NCBI GenBank assembly: GCA_042091495.1
Contig: JBELHJ010000031.1
Span: forward strand, 1 to 28,502
Source: JBELHJ01 sp042091495
Lineage (GTDB): Bacteria; Bacteroidota; Bacteroidia; Flavobacteriales; Flavobacteriaceae
Length of the DNA stretch: 28,502 nucleotides
Direction of reading: 5' to 3'
Shown: positions 14,091 to 22,703 of the stretch, piece by piece
How the letters are laid out: each line of letters opens with the position of its first letter
Numbering within the stretch: position 1 is the first letter of the stretch
Made by a program: the position numbers and the translations under genes
The notes under the pieces: model-generated
Told to the model about the DNA's origin: nothing
Database searches by the model: none
The model's input: only the letters and a program-made list of their open reading frames with translations

Positions 14091-15152
14091 ATGCTACAGT
14101 TCAAATTTTCATTTTCGGTATCTCAATTCATTACGCTATTAATTATTAGTTCAAGTTTATTGAATTGTGGAAGCTATCAGTTATCTACTTATGATTCAGA
14201 TGGTATTTATAATTCTAAGCCTGAAAAGACACCTTTTTACCAAGAAATTACCAAAAACGAGACTTCTGTACCCGAAAGTAATGACGAAAATCAAAAAATA
14301 GTATCAAATAATAACGCTTACTATAAACATGTTTTTTCTGAAAAAGCAATGCAATATCAGGTAAATGATTCTACTCAAGATGTCTTTACTGATGTAAACA
14401 GCTATTCCAGTTCCACCAATAACCCTGAAGAAACAAATAGTTATGGAGGGTGGGGAGAAAATCCTGATAACAATATAACCGTTAATATTAATACCAATCC
14501 TTGGAATTTTAATTATTGGGGAGACCCTTTCTTTTACTGGGGTTTTAATTACTGGAATTCACCATTTTTCTTCGATCCCTTCTATCCTAATTTTTACGGT
14601 GGATTTAATGGCGGATGGTATGGAGGCTTTTACAATAATTGGTTTTATCCTAATAACATTTGGTTTCCTTCATACAACACCCCATACTACCGAACACCTT
14701 ATAACAGAGTTAATGGAAGGCGAACTAGTACCTATGGAAATGCATATGCCTATAACTCGAGTAGAAATATAAATAGTTCTGTTTTAGGTAGAAGTTCAAG
14801 AAACTATAATACCATTTCATCTTCATCAAATTCGCTTGATGAAACCAGGCGTAGAATTTCTAATTCTTACTCTAAATTAGACTACAACTCAAAAAAAAGA
14901 AACGATTACAGTAAGAGAAGAGGTTACAGTGTTTCAAGAAATAGCACCCCTGAAAGCAATAACAAAAGACAATATTATAATAATTCAAAAGATTCGAATT
15001 CTAATAACTACCAAAAAAGTAGAAACTATAATTCATCATCAAATAATTCATCTAACAGAAGCTCAAGATCTTCCTTTTCAGGAAGTAGCTCGCTCAATAG
15101 AAGCAGTGGATCTATGTCAAGATCGTCGAGAAGAGGAGGAGGAAGAAGATAA
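14091..15152 (+). CDS. Low-complexity surface lipoprotein
   Basis: A 353-residue predicted lipoprotein of unknown function. From ATG 14091 the N-terminus is a lipoprotein signal peptide with lipobox LLNC (C26). A polar linker follows, then a segment at about residues 118-210 very rich in Trp, Tyr, Phe, Gly, Asn and Pro (for example NFNYWGDPFFYWGFNYW). The final ~140 residues are Ser/Asn/Arg/Tyr-rich and strongly basic, ending RSSRRGGGRR. No catalytic domain is recognisable. The alternative start at TTG 14040 overlaps the promoter box and would bury the signal peptide, so it is rejected. It lies 11 bases before the FadL-type barrel gene, so the two probably form an operon. Confidence 0.82.
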   Translation: MLQFKFSFSVSQFITLLIISSSLLNCGSYQLSTYDSDGIYNSKPEKTPFYQEITKNETSVPESNDENQKIVSNNNAYYKHVFSEKAMQYQVNDSTQDVFTDVNSYSSSTNNPEETNSYGGWGENPDNNITVNINTNPWNFNYWGDPFFYWGFNYWNSPFFFDPFYPNFYGGFNGGWYGGFYNNWFYPNNIWFPSYNTPYYRTPYNRVNGRRTSTYGNAYAYNSSRNINSSVLGRSSRNYNTISSSSNSLDETRRRISNSYSKLDYNSKKRNDYSKRRGYSVSRNSTPESNNKRQYYNNSKDSNSNNYQKSRNYNSSSNNSSNRSSRSSFSGSSSLNRSSGSMSRSSRRGGGRR

Positions 15153-15163
15153 AATTTAAGTAC

Positions 15164-16693
15164 ATGAAACAATTTATCATAACAATTTTTATTACAATAT
15201 CTAGTTTATCATTATTTGCTCAAGACTTTAATGATGCGTTAAGATACGCTGATGATAATCTTCAAGGCACCTCTAGGTTTCAAGCAATGGGGGGTGCTTT
15301 TGGAGCTTTAGGGGGAGATCTTTCAGCTTTTGCTCATAATCCTGCTGGTTCGGCAGTATATAACTATGGTCAATTTGGTATAAGTGTTATTAATAGAGGA
15401 TACTCTAATAATACACTCTACACAAACTCATTAAACACCTCAACTGATTCAAATACTGATATTAATCAAATTGGATTTATTGTAGTTCTAAAATCAAATG
15501 GCTCTTCTAACCCTTGGAATAAAATTAGTTTTGGATTCAATTACGATCAGAACGGATCATTTGATAATATTTGGAGAGGTATAGGAAGAAATTCAGAATC
15601 AGTTTCAAATTATTTCATTAGCAATGCACAAGGCAAACCTCTGAATGAGATTAGCGCGCTAGAAGGAGAAACTTTAAATACTGCCTATTCAGAAATCGGG
15701 TATTTTTATGGCCAATCTCATCAACAGGCTTTTCTAGGCTATGAGTCTTTCATCATAGACCCTATTGATAATACAGATACAAATACACAATATGTTTCTA
15801 ACCTAGGCACTGGGGAATTCAATCAAAATTATTATGATTTTGGTGAAGGTAATAGCTCTCGTTATACCTTTAATATTGGAACGCAATACAAAGACAAACT
15901 GCAACTGGGAGTTAATTTAAACTACCATTATTTTAAATACTCTAACACGGTTGATTTGATTGAAAATAATTCTAATGCAGATAGCAGAGTTAAGTATATT
16001 AATTTTTCTAATTATCTATTTACTATAGGCGATGGTATTTCATTACAAATAGGTGGTATATACAAAGTAACAGAATCACTAAGACTTGGTCTTAACTATA
16101 AATCACCAACTTGGTTTACCATTGAAGAACAGTTCCAACAATCAATTTCTACAAATGGTGAGTATTTGGATGATAATGATGATAACCTTTTACCTTTTAC
16201 ATTCTCCCCAAATACTATAAATTTATTTGACCCTTATAATTTAAGAATACCAAGTACCACAACTGCTAGTGCCGCTTATGTTTTTGGCGAATATGGTTTG
16301 TTAAGTATTGATTATTCTTATAAAGATTATTCAAACTTACAATTTGGTCCTTCAAATGACCCTTATTTTCGGGATCAAAATCAACTAATTAGTTCTATTT
16401 TCAAACCAACATCTACACTTAGATTGGGAACAGAATTTAGATTCCAAAACCTTAGCGTAAGAGGTGGTTATGTATTTCAGGAAACCCCGTATAAAGACAA
16501 AAATATTTTAAACAATACAAACACTTATTCTTTTGGGTTTGGATATAATTTAGGGGCAAGTAGAATCGATTTTGTTTTATCCACTTTATCTTACGATGAA
16601 AATAAACTTATGAAATATTCAGGAATTTCTACACCAGCCAATATTAGAACTGAACGCACAAATTTTGGAATTTCATTTATTCAAAATTTTTAA
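15164..16693 (+). CDS. Outer-membrane transporter, OmpP1/FadL/TodX family
   Basis: A 509-residue outer-membrane beta-barrel. A signal peptide (residues 1-19, ending LSLFA before QDF) precedes the family's N-terminal signature, a Gly/Ala-rich stretch GGAFGALGGDLSAF leading to HNPAGSAVY; the NPAG motif is characteristic of FadL-type plugs. The rest shows alternating amphipathic strands with aromatic girdles and ends with a terminal phenylalanine (FGISFIQNF), as expected for barrel assembly. FadL relatives carry hydrophobic compounds across the outer membrane; the substrate here is unknown. It is probably cotranscribed with the lipoprotein 11 bases upstream. Only 13 bases separate its stop from that of the convergent T9SS gene, with no obvious hairpin. 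Confidence 0.9.
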   Translation: MKQFIITIFITISSLSLFAQDFNDALRYADDNLQGTSRFQAMGGAFGALGGDLSAFAHNPAGSAVYNYGQFGISVINRGYSNNTLYTNSLNTSTDSNTDINQIGFIVVLKSNGSSNPWNKISFGFNYDQNGSFDNIWRGIGRNSESVSNYFISNAQGKPLNEISALEGETLNTAYSEIGYFYGQSHQQAFLGYESFIIDPIDNTDTNTQYVSNLGTGEFNQNYYDFGEGNSSRYTFNIGTQYKDKLQLGVNLNYHYFKYSNTVDLIENNSNADSRVKYINFSNYLFTIGDGISLQIGGIYKVTESLRLGLNYKSPTWFTIEEQFQQSISTNGEYLDDNDDNLLPFTFSPNTINLFDPYNLRIPSTTTASAAYVFGEYGLLSIDYSYKDYSNLQFGPSNDPYFRDQNQLISSIFKPTSTLRLGTEFRFQNLSVRGGYVFQETPYKDKNILNNTNTYSFGFGYNLGASRIDFVLSTLSYDENKLMKYSGISTPANIRTERTNFGISFIQNF

Positions 16694-16706
16694 AAAGGTA
16701 AACGGG

Positions 16707-19193
16707 TTATCTTTTCAAAGTGAAATGTGAAACTTTGGAATTATATGTTGATGTATTAGGATCTTTAAAAACTATTTTATACCAGTAGTCATCTTCTGGT
16801 AAAAGTTCTCCCTTTACCGAACCATTCCAGCACGTATTTAATTTATTCAACTGGGTTAATACTCGGCCAAACCTGTCAAATATATCAATACTAATATCTA
16901 AATACTTAGGTAGTTTTTTTATACTCCACACATCATTATACCCATCATTATTTGGTGTAAAATAAACAGGCAATCCAAACACGACAACCCGCTCACTTGT
17001 CAAGTTACATCCATCTATGCTTTTTAGCTGTATTATATGTTCTCCAGCTTCTACGTCCTCAAACTCTCCAAACCGCTGCCATACACCATCATCAAGTCTA
17101 AATTCATATTCATTAGAGTCAAAAATACTAACTTTCAAATTACTTAACGCTCCCTTTAATTTTGATTCAATTTTAACATCAAAATCAAGAGCAATATAAG
17201 GTTGAAGTTTTAAAGTAAACATTGTATATCTCACACTACAGAGGTCATTTCTAGTTTCATCATTTATTCTAACAAAAATCTCTACGAGATTATCTTCAGA
17301 TAGATGGTAATTATCATTCAAAGAATTAGATTGACTCTCAGCATTTTCAAGAGAATCATAGAATGATATTTCGTAGTTGTCTGGTTTTTGTTGATATTCT
17401 AAAATAAAGTTTCTATTGGTACTTAAATCAAAATCAAAACCACTACCATTAAAAATTTCACACCCTTGAAGATCATCTAAAAACACATCAACATAATTAT
17501 CAATAATTGTAATATGCTGTATTGCATAACTTAAATTACCGGCATCATCTTTAAATTCCCACTTCAAATCATACGCTCCAAATGCATTTAAATCTGTATT
17601 TGAAACTAAAATACCTGGAATATCTCCTGAGCAATTATCTTTGGCAATAGGTACTTCAATAGCATAAAAACACTCTACCAAAACATCATTTATAATTGGA
17701 ACCTCAGGAGGTAAAACATCCAATAGTAATTTGAAATCAGCAATATCATAACACTTGGAATTTAAATTATCAACACGTACATAAATCACTTGATCATGAA
17801 ATCCTTGAAAATCCGAAATAGAAGCTATACTGTGATGATTATTTACTGAATTTTGATAGGTTTCGTAAAATTTAATCTTGATATTTTTATTGAGATTTTG
17901 ATTGGTTATGTCAGAAATAATGGATTCAAAATTAAATTGTCCGTTCCCATTAGATGCTGAGCAATTAAATAAATCCCAATTTGAATTATTTAATTGAACG
18001 CTCTCCTCAACCACAACACATAACTCTTCAGTATAGTAACAGCCTGTATCGTCAATTAGTTCAAGTTGAAAACAATGGTCCCCTTCAGGTAAATTGTTAA
18101 TTTCAAAGTCTGATACATTTTCAGCAACGATCTCATTTTTGTATTTCCAATTATAATAAGCTATCTCGGTTTCAAACTCAATTTCATTTCGCTCTATTTC
18201 ATTATTAAATTCAATAGTCCAACCAAAAATATAACCGTTATCAAATAACAAATTATCTGTAATTTCAAGACACCACTCTCCATTAAGTGAACTTCCTGTA
18301 AGCGTATCAAAAGAATCTACAGGAAGATAATCTCCAGAAATAATGGAATTACTTTCTGGGTCACCGGCTAAAGTCAAATCACCGTTAATTAATAATTCTT
18401 CAGCATCAAGTGTAAAACAATAAACCGCACCTTCACCAGGAGAAACACCATAATCTTTTGGTCCCCCTAAATAAAAACCTCCACCACCTCCAAAAGGGGC
18501 ATACGCTTTTAAAACAATACGATCACCTGACGGACTCAATAAAGCAATTTCTAGATCACCTAGGTAAGAATGTTCAATTTCAACACATATTTTTTTTATA
18601 TCAGATACAGATTCTAAAATTTTAGAATCATCAAAACATTCAACTGTAATACAAGACTTATACGACTCACCATTACCATCTGGTAAAAATTGTGAATCAC
18701 TTACTGGTATGGAACAATCAAATTCATACTTAAAAGGATTAATTTCTGCCGAAAAAGCAACATTTTCGTTAGCACAAAAAACCCCATTATCATTAATAGT
18801 TTGAATAATTATTTCTGGAGACCCGCTAACCTTAACTATAAAATCGTTTACAGTTCTTGCTATACAAGACTCTGAATTATTACTAGTATTTAATTCTATG
18901 ATTTCAAGACCTATGTTATAAGCTCCTGGAGAATTGTAATTAAATTCAATGTATTTTCCACTTAAAACTCTTCCGTCACCTATATTCCATTTGTAATCTA
19001 ATTGTAAATCTTCATGATATACCCCAGAAATATCTCCCATTAATTGAATCATTTCTTCATTACAAACAGATATGCCATTACTATTAACAATTCCATGATT
19101 TTTGATTATTGCATCACCTAATTCGCAAGGATTTTCCTGAGCAAAATTTAAAAAGAATGAGAAGGCAATTACTATGTGTAATAAATTATTCAT
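16707..19193 (-). CDS. T9SS type B cargo protein with PKD-like and P-domains
   Basis: An 828-residue secreted protein. Residues 1-19 are a signal peptide. A PKD-like domain (about 40-125, WNIGDGRVLSGKYIEFNY) is followed by a proprotein-convertase P-type domain (about 160-328) with the landmarks HSYLGDLEIALLSPSGD and LNGEWCLEITDN. More Ig-like/HYR-like regions follow. Residues 740-828 form the type B C-terminal sorting domain (PVYFTPNNDGYNDVWSI ... IFDRFGRVL ... WNGSVKGELLPEDDYWYKI), which directs export through the type IX system to the cell surface. No protease or glycosidase domain is visible, so an adhesive or structural role is likely but inferred. It is monocistronic. Confidence 0.9.
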   Translation of the reverse strand: MNNLLHIVIAFSFFLNFAQENPCELGDAIIKNHGIVNSNGISVCNEEMIQLMGDISGVYHEDLQLDYKWNIGDGRVLSGKYIEFNYNSPGAYNIGLEIIELNTSNNSESCIARTVNDFIVKVSGSPEIIIQTINDNGVFCANENVAFSAEINPFKYEFDCSIPVSDSQFLPDGNGESYKSCITVECFDDSKILESVSDIKKICVEIEHSYLGDLEIALLSPSGDRIVLKAYAPFGGGGGFYLGGPKDYGVSPGEGAVYCFTLDAEELLINGDLTLAGDPESNSIISGDYLPVDSFDTLTGSSLNGEWCLEITDNLLFDNGYIFGWTIEFNNEIERNEIEFETEIAYYNWKYKNEIVAENVSDFEINNLPEGDHCFQLELIDDTGCYYTEELCVVVEESVQLNNSNWDLFNCSASNGNGQFNFESIISDITNQNLNKNIKIKFYETYQNSVNNHHSIASISDFQGFHDQVIYVRVDNLNSKCYDIADFKLLLDVLPPEVPIINDVLVECFYAIEVPIAKDNCSGDIPGILVSNTDLNAFGAYDLKWEFKDDAGNLSYAIQHITIIDNYVDVFLDDLQGCEIFNGSGFDFDLSTNRNFILEYQQKPDNYEISFYDSLENAESQSNSLNDNYHLSEDNLVEIFVRINDETRNDLCSVRYTMFTLKLQPYIALDFDVKIESKLKGALSNLKVSIFDSNEYEFRLDDGVWQRFGEFEDVEAGEHIIQLKSIDGCNLTSERVVVFGLPVYFTPNNDGYNDVWSIKKLPKYLDISIDIFDRFGRVLTQLNKLNTCWNGSVKGELLPEDDYWYKIVFKDPNTSTYNSKVSHFTLKR

Positions 19194-19248
19194 TGGTAAA
19201 TCATTGGGGCTTATAACTAAATTTACCTATCGATAAATAAAAAAAATG

Positions 19249-19315
19249 GTATTACATGCTATAAAGACAATTACTATAGATGTAATACGTATTTAAATAG
19301 TTTAACATGTAATAC
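19249..19315. repeat. Three copies of ATGTAATAC in mixed orientation
   Basis: GTATTACAT at 19249-19257 is the exact reverse complement of ATGTAATAC at 19280-19288 and 19307-19315. The outer pair extends to a 10-bp perfect inverted repeat (GTATTACATG / CATGTAATAC), and the two direct copies are 27 bases apart. The cluster sits 52 bases before the folE -7 box and 56 bases from the T9SS gene start, a reasonable place for a regulator to bind. The regulator and which gene it would control are unknown. Confidence 0.55.
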
Positions 19316-19366
19316 TATCATAACAACCATATTTTAGATATTTAATAAAAACGTACTGAATTTTCG

Positions 19367-19374
19367 TATCTTTG
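19367..19374 (+). promoter_or_regulatory. -7 promoter box for folE
   Basis: TATCTTTG is a perfect TAnnTTTG match, 29 bases before the ATG at 19403. No TTG was found 17-23 bases upstream, so an activator or a weak -33 box may be involved. Confidence 0.66.
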
Positions 19375-19402
19375 CCTCTTATTTTATAACACATTAGTGA
19401 AA

Positions 19403-20071
19403 ATGAAATTAGAGCAAAACATTGATCTTATCGGTGATAATCATATCAGCACCTCTACGGATACTCCAATGAAAGAGAATGCTTTTGAATTATCAAATGA
19501 TGAAAAAATTAATCGTATTGAATTGGACGTTGAACACATCATGGAAACACTGGGATTAGATTTAAACGATGATAGCCTTAGTGGTACTCCAAAACGTGTA
19601 GCTAAGATGTTTGTTAATGAGTTGTTTTCTGGATTAGATCCTAAGAATAAACCAAAGGCTTCAACGTTTGAAAATAAATACAAGTACGGTGAAATGTTGG
19701 TTGAAAAAAATATCACATTATATTCTACTTGTGAGCATCACCTTCTCCCTATTGTTGGAAGAGCTCATGTTGCTTACATTTCTAATGGTACAGTTGTTGG
19801 ATTATCAAAAATGAACCGCATTGTTGAATATTATGCCAACAGACCTCAAGTTCAAGAAAGATTAACCATACAAATAGTTAGAGAGTTACAAGAAGTACTC
19901 AATACCAAAGATGTTGCTTGTGTTATAGATGCTAAACACCTTTGTGTTAACTCCAGAGGTATTAAAGATATTGAAAGTAGTACCGTAACTTCCGAATTTG
20001 GTGGGCAGTTTAAAAACAAAGACGTTCGCCGAGAATTTTTAGATTATATTAAATTAGAAACTAAATTTTAA
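19403..20071 (+). CDS. folE: GTP cyclohydrolase I
   Basis: A 222-residue enzyme that converts GTP to 7,8-dihydroneopterin triphosphate, the first step of folate and pterin synthesis; it acts as a homodecamer. The zinc ligands and catalytic residues are in STCEHHLLP (C110, with H112 and H113) and DAKHLCVNSRGI (H179, C181). GLSKMNRIVEYYANRPQVQE is the family hallmark. About 35 N-terminal residues precede the conserved domain and are probably flexible. A GTG six bases upstream (19397) is possible, but ATG 19403 fits the 29-base promoter spacing seen elsewhere. The stop is 20 bases before cysS, so cotranscription is likely. folP lies 14 kb away. Confidence 0.96.
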   Translation: MKLEQNIDLIGDNHISTSTDTPMKENAFELSNDEKINRIELDVEHIMETLGLDLNDDSLSGTPKRVAKMFVNELFSGLDPKNKPKASTFENKYKYGEMLVEKNITLYSTCEHHLLPIVGRAHVAYISNGTVVGLSKMNRIVEYYANRPQVQERLTIQIVRELQEVLNTKDVACVIDAKHLCVNSRGIKDIESSTVTSEFGGQFKNKDVRREFLDYIKLETKF

Positions 20072-20091
20072 ACTAACCTACTTTACATCTC

Positions 20092-21573
20092 ATGCATCTT
20101 TACCAATCTCAAGAAATTAAAATTTTCAATTCATTAAGTGGTAATAAAGAAGTTTTCAAACCTATAAATGAAGGTCATGTTGGCATGTATGTTTGTGGAC
20201 CAACAGTTTATAGTAATGTTCATTTGGGTAATGTGAGAACATTCATGTCATTCGATATGATTTTTAGATACTTTAGACACTTGGGATATAAAGTAAGGTA
20301 TGTTAGAAATATTACTGATGCTGGTCATTTAGAAAATGATGCTGATGTGGGAGAGGATCGCATTGCTAAGAAAGCAAGAATAGAACAAATTGAACCTATG
20401 GAAGTGGTTCAGCGTTATACGGTTGATTTTCACAATATTTTAAATCGTTTCAATTTTTTACCTCCAAGTATTGAACCCACTGCAACTGGACACATCATAG
20501 AACAAATAGCAATAATAGAATCTATAATTGATAAAGGCTTAGCCTATGAGGTTAACGGCTCTGTTTACTTTGATGTCATAAAATACAATGAAACCAAAAG
20601 CTATGGTATCCTTAGTAAGCGAAAAGTTGAGGATTTAATCCACAACACACGTGAATTGGATGGTCAATCTGACAAAAAAAATCCACAGGATTTCGCACTA
20701 TGGAAAAAAGCTGAACCCGAACACATCATGAGGTGGCCTTCACCTTGGAGTGATGGATTTCCAGGATGGCATTTAGAATGTACTGCCATGAGTACAAAAT
20801 ATTTAGGTGAACAATTTGATATTCATGGTGGTGGCATGGATTTAAAATTCCCCCATCACGAATGTGAGATTGCACAAGCAGAGGCTTGCTACGGTCATGA
20901 TCCTGTTAACTACTGGATGCATGCTAATATGCTTATTATGAACGGTAAAAAAATGGCCAAATCTACTGGAAACAATATTTTACCTCATGAAATATTTACA
21001 GGGAATAACAAACATATATCTAAAGCTTATCATCCTTCAGTTGCAAGATTTTTTATGCTTCAAGCGCACTACAGAAGTGTACTAGACTTTACTGATAGTG
21101 GTATTTTAGCTAGTGAAAAAGGGTTTAAAAAACTTATGGAAGCACTAAGACAATTAGAAACTTTAAGTGCTGATAAGATTTCAACTTTTAATATTTCTGA
21201 TTGGCAAACCAAATGTTACATTGCCATGAACGATGACTTTAATACGCCTGTAGTGATTGCTAATCTATTTGATGCTGTTAAATTTATTAACCAAATTAAA
21301 GAAGGTAAAGCATCTGTATCTGTAAAAGATTTAGAACTTTTAAAAAATACAATGCATGTGTTTGTTTATGATATTTTAGGTCTTACAAATATTTCAGACA
21401 CCAATGAAAACTCAGAACAATTAAATGCTGCAGTGTCTCTTTTAATTGAATTAAGACAAAAAGCACGTGCTGATAAAGATTTTGCTACCTCTGATAAAAT
21501 TAGAGATGATTTAGCTGCATCTGGTATTCAACTCAAAGACGGCAAAGAAGGAACTACGTTTTCTACCAAGTAA
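20092..21573 (+). CDS. cysS: Cysteinyl-tRNA synthetase
   Basis: A 493-residue class Ia synthetase. The zinc-binding N-terminus MYVCGPTVYSNVHLGN carries C35 and the HIGH-equivalent HLGN. The other zinc ligands lie in WHLECTAMS and FPHHECEIAQAEA. The KMSKS loop is KKMAKSTGN (residues 286-294), with Ala for the first Ser, a common variant. The N-terminal domain is complete and the C-terminal helical tRNA-binding part includes ELRQKARADKDFATSDKIRD. It is preceded by folE and overlaps yidD by one base (TAATG), implying translational coupling to the next gene. Confidence 0.97.
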   Translation: MHLYQSQEIKIFNSLSGNKEVFKPINEGHVGMYVCGPTVYSNVHLGNVRTFMSFDMIFRYFRHLGYKVRYVRNITDAGHLENDADVGEDRIAKKARIEQIEPMEVVQRYTVDFHNILNRFNFLPPSIEPTATGHIIEQIAIIESIIDKGLAYEVNGSVYFDVIKYNETKSYGILSKRKVEDLIHNTRELDGQSDKKNPQDFALWKKAEPEHIMRWPSPWSDGFPGWHLECTAMSTKYLGEQFDIHGGGMDLKFPHHECEIAQAEACYGHDPVNYWMHANMLIMNGKKMAKSTGNNILPHEIFTGNNKHISKAYHPSVARFFMLQAHYRSVLDFTDSGILASEKGFKKLMEALRQLETLSADKISTFNISDWQTKCYIAMNDDFNTPVVIANLFDAVKFINQIKEGKASVSVKDLELLKNTMHVFVYDILGLTNISDTNENSEQLNAAVSLLIELRQKARADKDFATSDKIRDDLAASGIQLKDGKEGTTFSTK

Positions 21574-21815
21574 TGCTTCGCCCTATTCTAACAAAAATCC
21601 TCTTAGGATTAATTAAATTATACCAGACTCTAATTTCTCCGCTTACACCCAACACTTGCAGGTTTCAGCCCACCTGTTCACATTACGCTAAAGAAGCTAT
21701 TATGGTTCATGGCACCAGGAAAGGCAGTGTTATGGCTTTAAAACGTCTATTTAAATGCCACCCATGGGGAAAAAGTGGCTATGATCCTGTTCCTCCAAAA
21801 AACAATAAAAATTAA
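21573..21815 (+). CDS. yidD: Membrane protein insertion efficiency factor YidD
   Basis: An 80-residue YidD, a small amphipathic membrane-associated protein that helps YidC-dependent insertion. Signature motifs are LIKLYQTLISPLTPNTCRF, QPTCSHYAKEAI and RLFKCHPWGKSGYDPVP, including the conserved cysteines and the C-terminal HPWGKSGYDPVP. The length matches the family (70-85). The ATG shares a base with the cysS stop. In many bacteria yidD sits beside rnpA and yidC; here it is between cysS and lgt, so the association with envelope genes rests on lgt and the nearby secDF. Confidence 0.96.
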   Translation: MLRPILTKILLGLIKLYQTLISPLTPNTCRFQPTCSHYAKEAIMVHGTRKGSVMALKRLFKCHPWGKSGYDPVPPKNNKN

Positions 21816-21875
21816 TTTAAAGGATATGGCTTATTAAACTATACCTTTTATATTTACCCCACTAAAGAACTTATC

Positions 21876-22703
21876 ATGCATTTTTTATCTTTTACATGGG
21901 ATCCTTCTAAAGGCATAGACATTTTTGGATTCACATTACATTTTTATAGCTTAACATGGATTGCTGCTTTTTTAGTTGGATTTGCTATCATGAAGCGCAT
22001 TTTTAAAAATGAAAATCAATCTGAAAAAGATTTAGATGCATTATTTATGCATTCTGTTTTGGGTATCATGATTGGTGCACGTTTAGGTCATGTAATTTTT
22101 TACCAACCAGACCTTTTTACAGAAGATTTCTTTAGTATTTTCTTACCGTTTAGTTTCAAAGGGGGCATGCACTTTACAGGATTTCAAGGACTAGCTAGTC
22201 ATGGTGCTGCCATAGCTTTAATTTTTTCTCTATACTTATACAATAAGAAAGTTCTTAAAAAAAGTATACTTTGGATATTAGATCGTATGGTTGTTCCTGC
22301 GGCTATTGGTGGGGCATTTATTAGAATAGGAAACTTTATAAATTCTGAAATCATAGGGATAGAAACGGGAAGCGATTTTGGAGTCGTTTTTAAACAACTA
22401 CCCGTTTCGATGCAAAACCCAAGGCACCCTGCACAACTCTATGAATCTTTGGGGTACATTATCATTTTTATAATTTTATATTACACCTACTGGAAGACCT
22501 CAAAATCAAAAAATCAAGGGTTCCTTTTTGGGATGTATTTTTTATTAACCTTCACTGTCCGATTTTTTGTAGAATTCATCAAAGAAGCACAAGTTGATGA
22601 ACGTTCTGAATGGTTTTTAAACACTGGACAGTGGCTAAGTATTCCTATGGTACTAATGGGGGCTTATTTTGTTCTAGTTTATAGCAAAAAGCACACCAAT
22701 TAG
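21876..22703 (+). CDS. lgt: Prolipoprotein diacylglyceryl transferase
   Basis: A 275-residue inner-membrane enzyme that moves diacylglycerol from phosphatidylglycerol onto the lipobox cysteine, the first step of lipoprotein maturation. It has about seven membrane segments. Conserved motifs include MIGARLGHVIFYQP, GGMHFTGFQGLASHGAA, GAFIRIGNFINSEIIG (the signature with catalytic Arg/Asn) and PRHPAQLYESLGY. The final helix leads to VEFIKEAQVDE, also typical. It lies 60 bases after yidD, probably in the same transcript; a weak TATATTTA (21849-21856) could be a secondary promoter. The window's own lipoprotein (14091) would be a substrate. The stop overlaps the stop of the convergent gene by 4 bases. 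Confidence 0.96.
   Translation: MHFLSFTWDPSKGIDIFGFTLHFYSLTWIAAFLVGFAIMKRIFKNENQSEKDLDALFMHSVLGIMIGARLGHVIFYQPDLFTEDFFSIFLPFSFKGGMHFTGFQGLASHGAAIALIFSLYLYNKKVLKKSILWILDRMVVPAAIGGAFIRIGNFINSEIIGIETGSDFGVVFKQLPVSMQNPRHPAQLYESLGYIIIFIILYYTYWKTSKSKNQGFLFGMYFLLTFTVRFFVEFIKEAQVDERSEWFLNTGQWLSIPMVLMGAYFVLVYSKKHTN

Noticed and set aside
14929..15159. 76-codon plus frame overlapping the lipoprotein 3' end
   Set aside because: A frame-shifted reading of the Ser/Arg-rich low-complexity tail; its acidic and repetitive translation is a composition artefact.
21849..21856. TATATTTA as a dedicated lgt promoter
   Set aside because: One mismatch at the conserved final G and no -33 box; lgt is more simply read with yidD.
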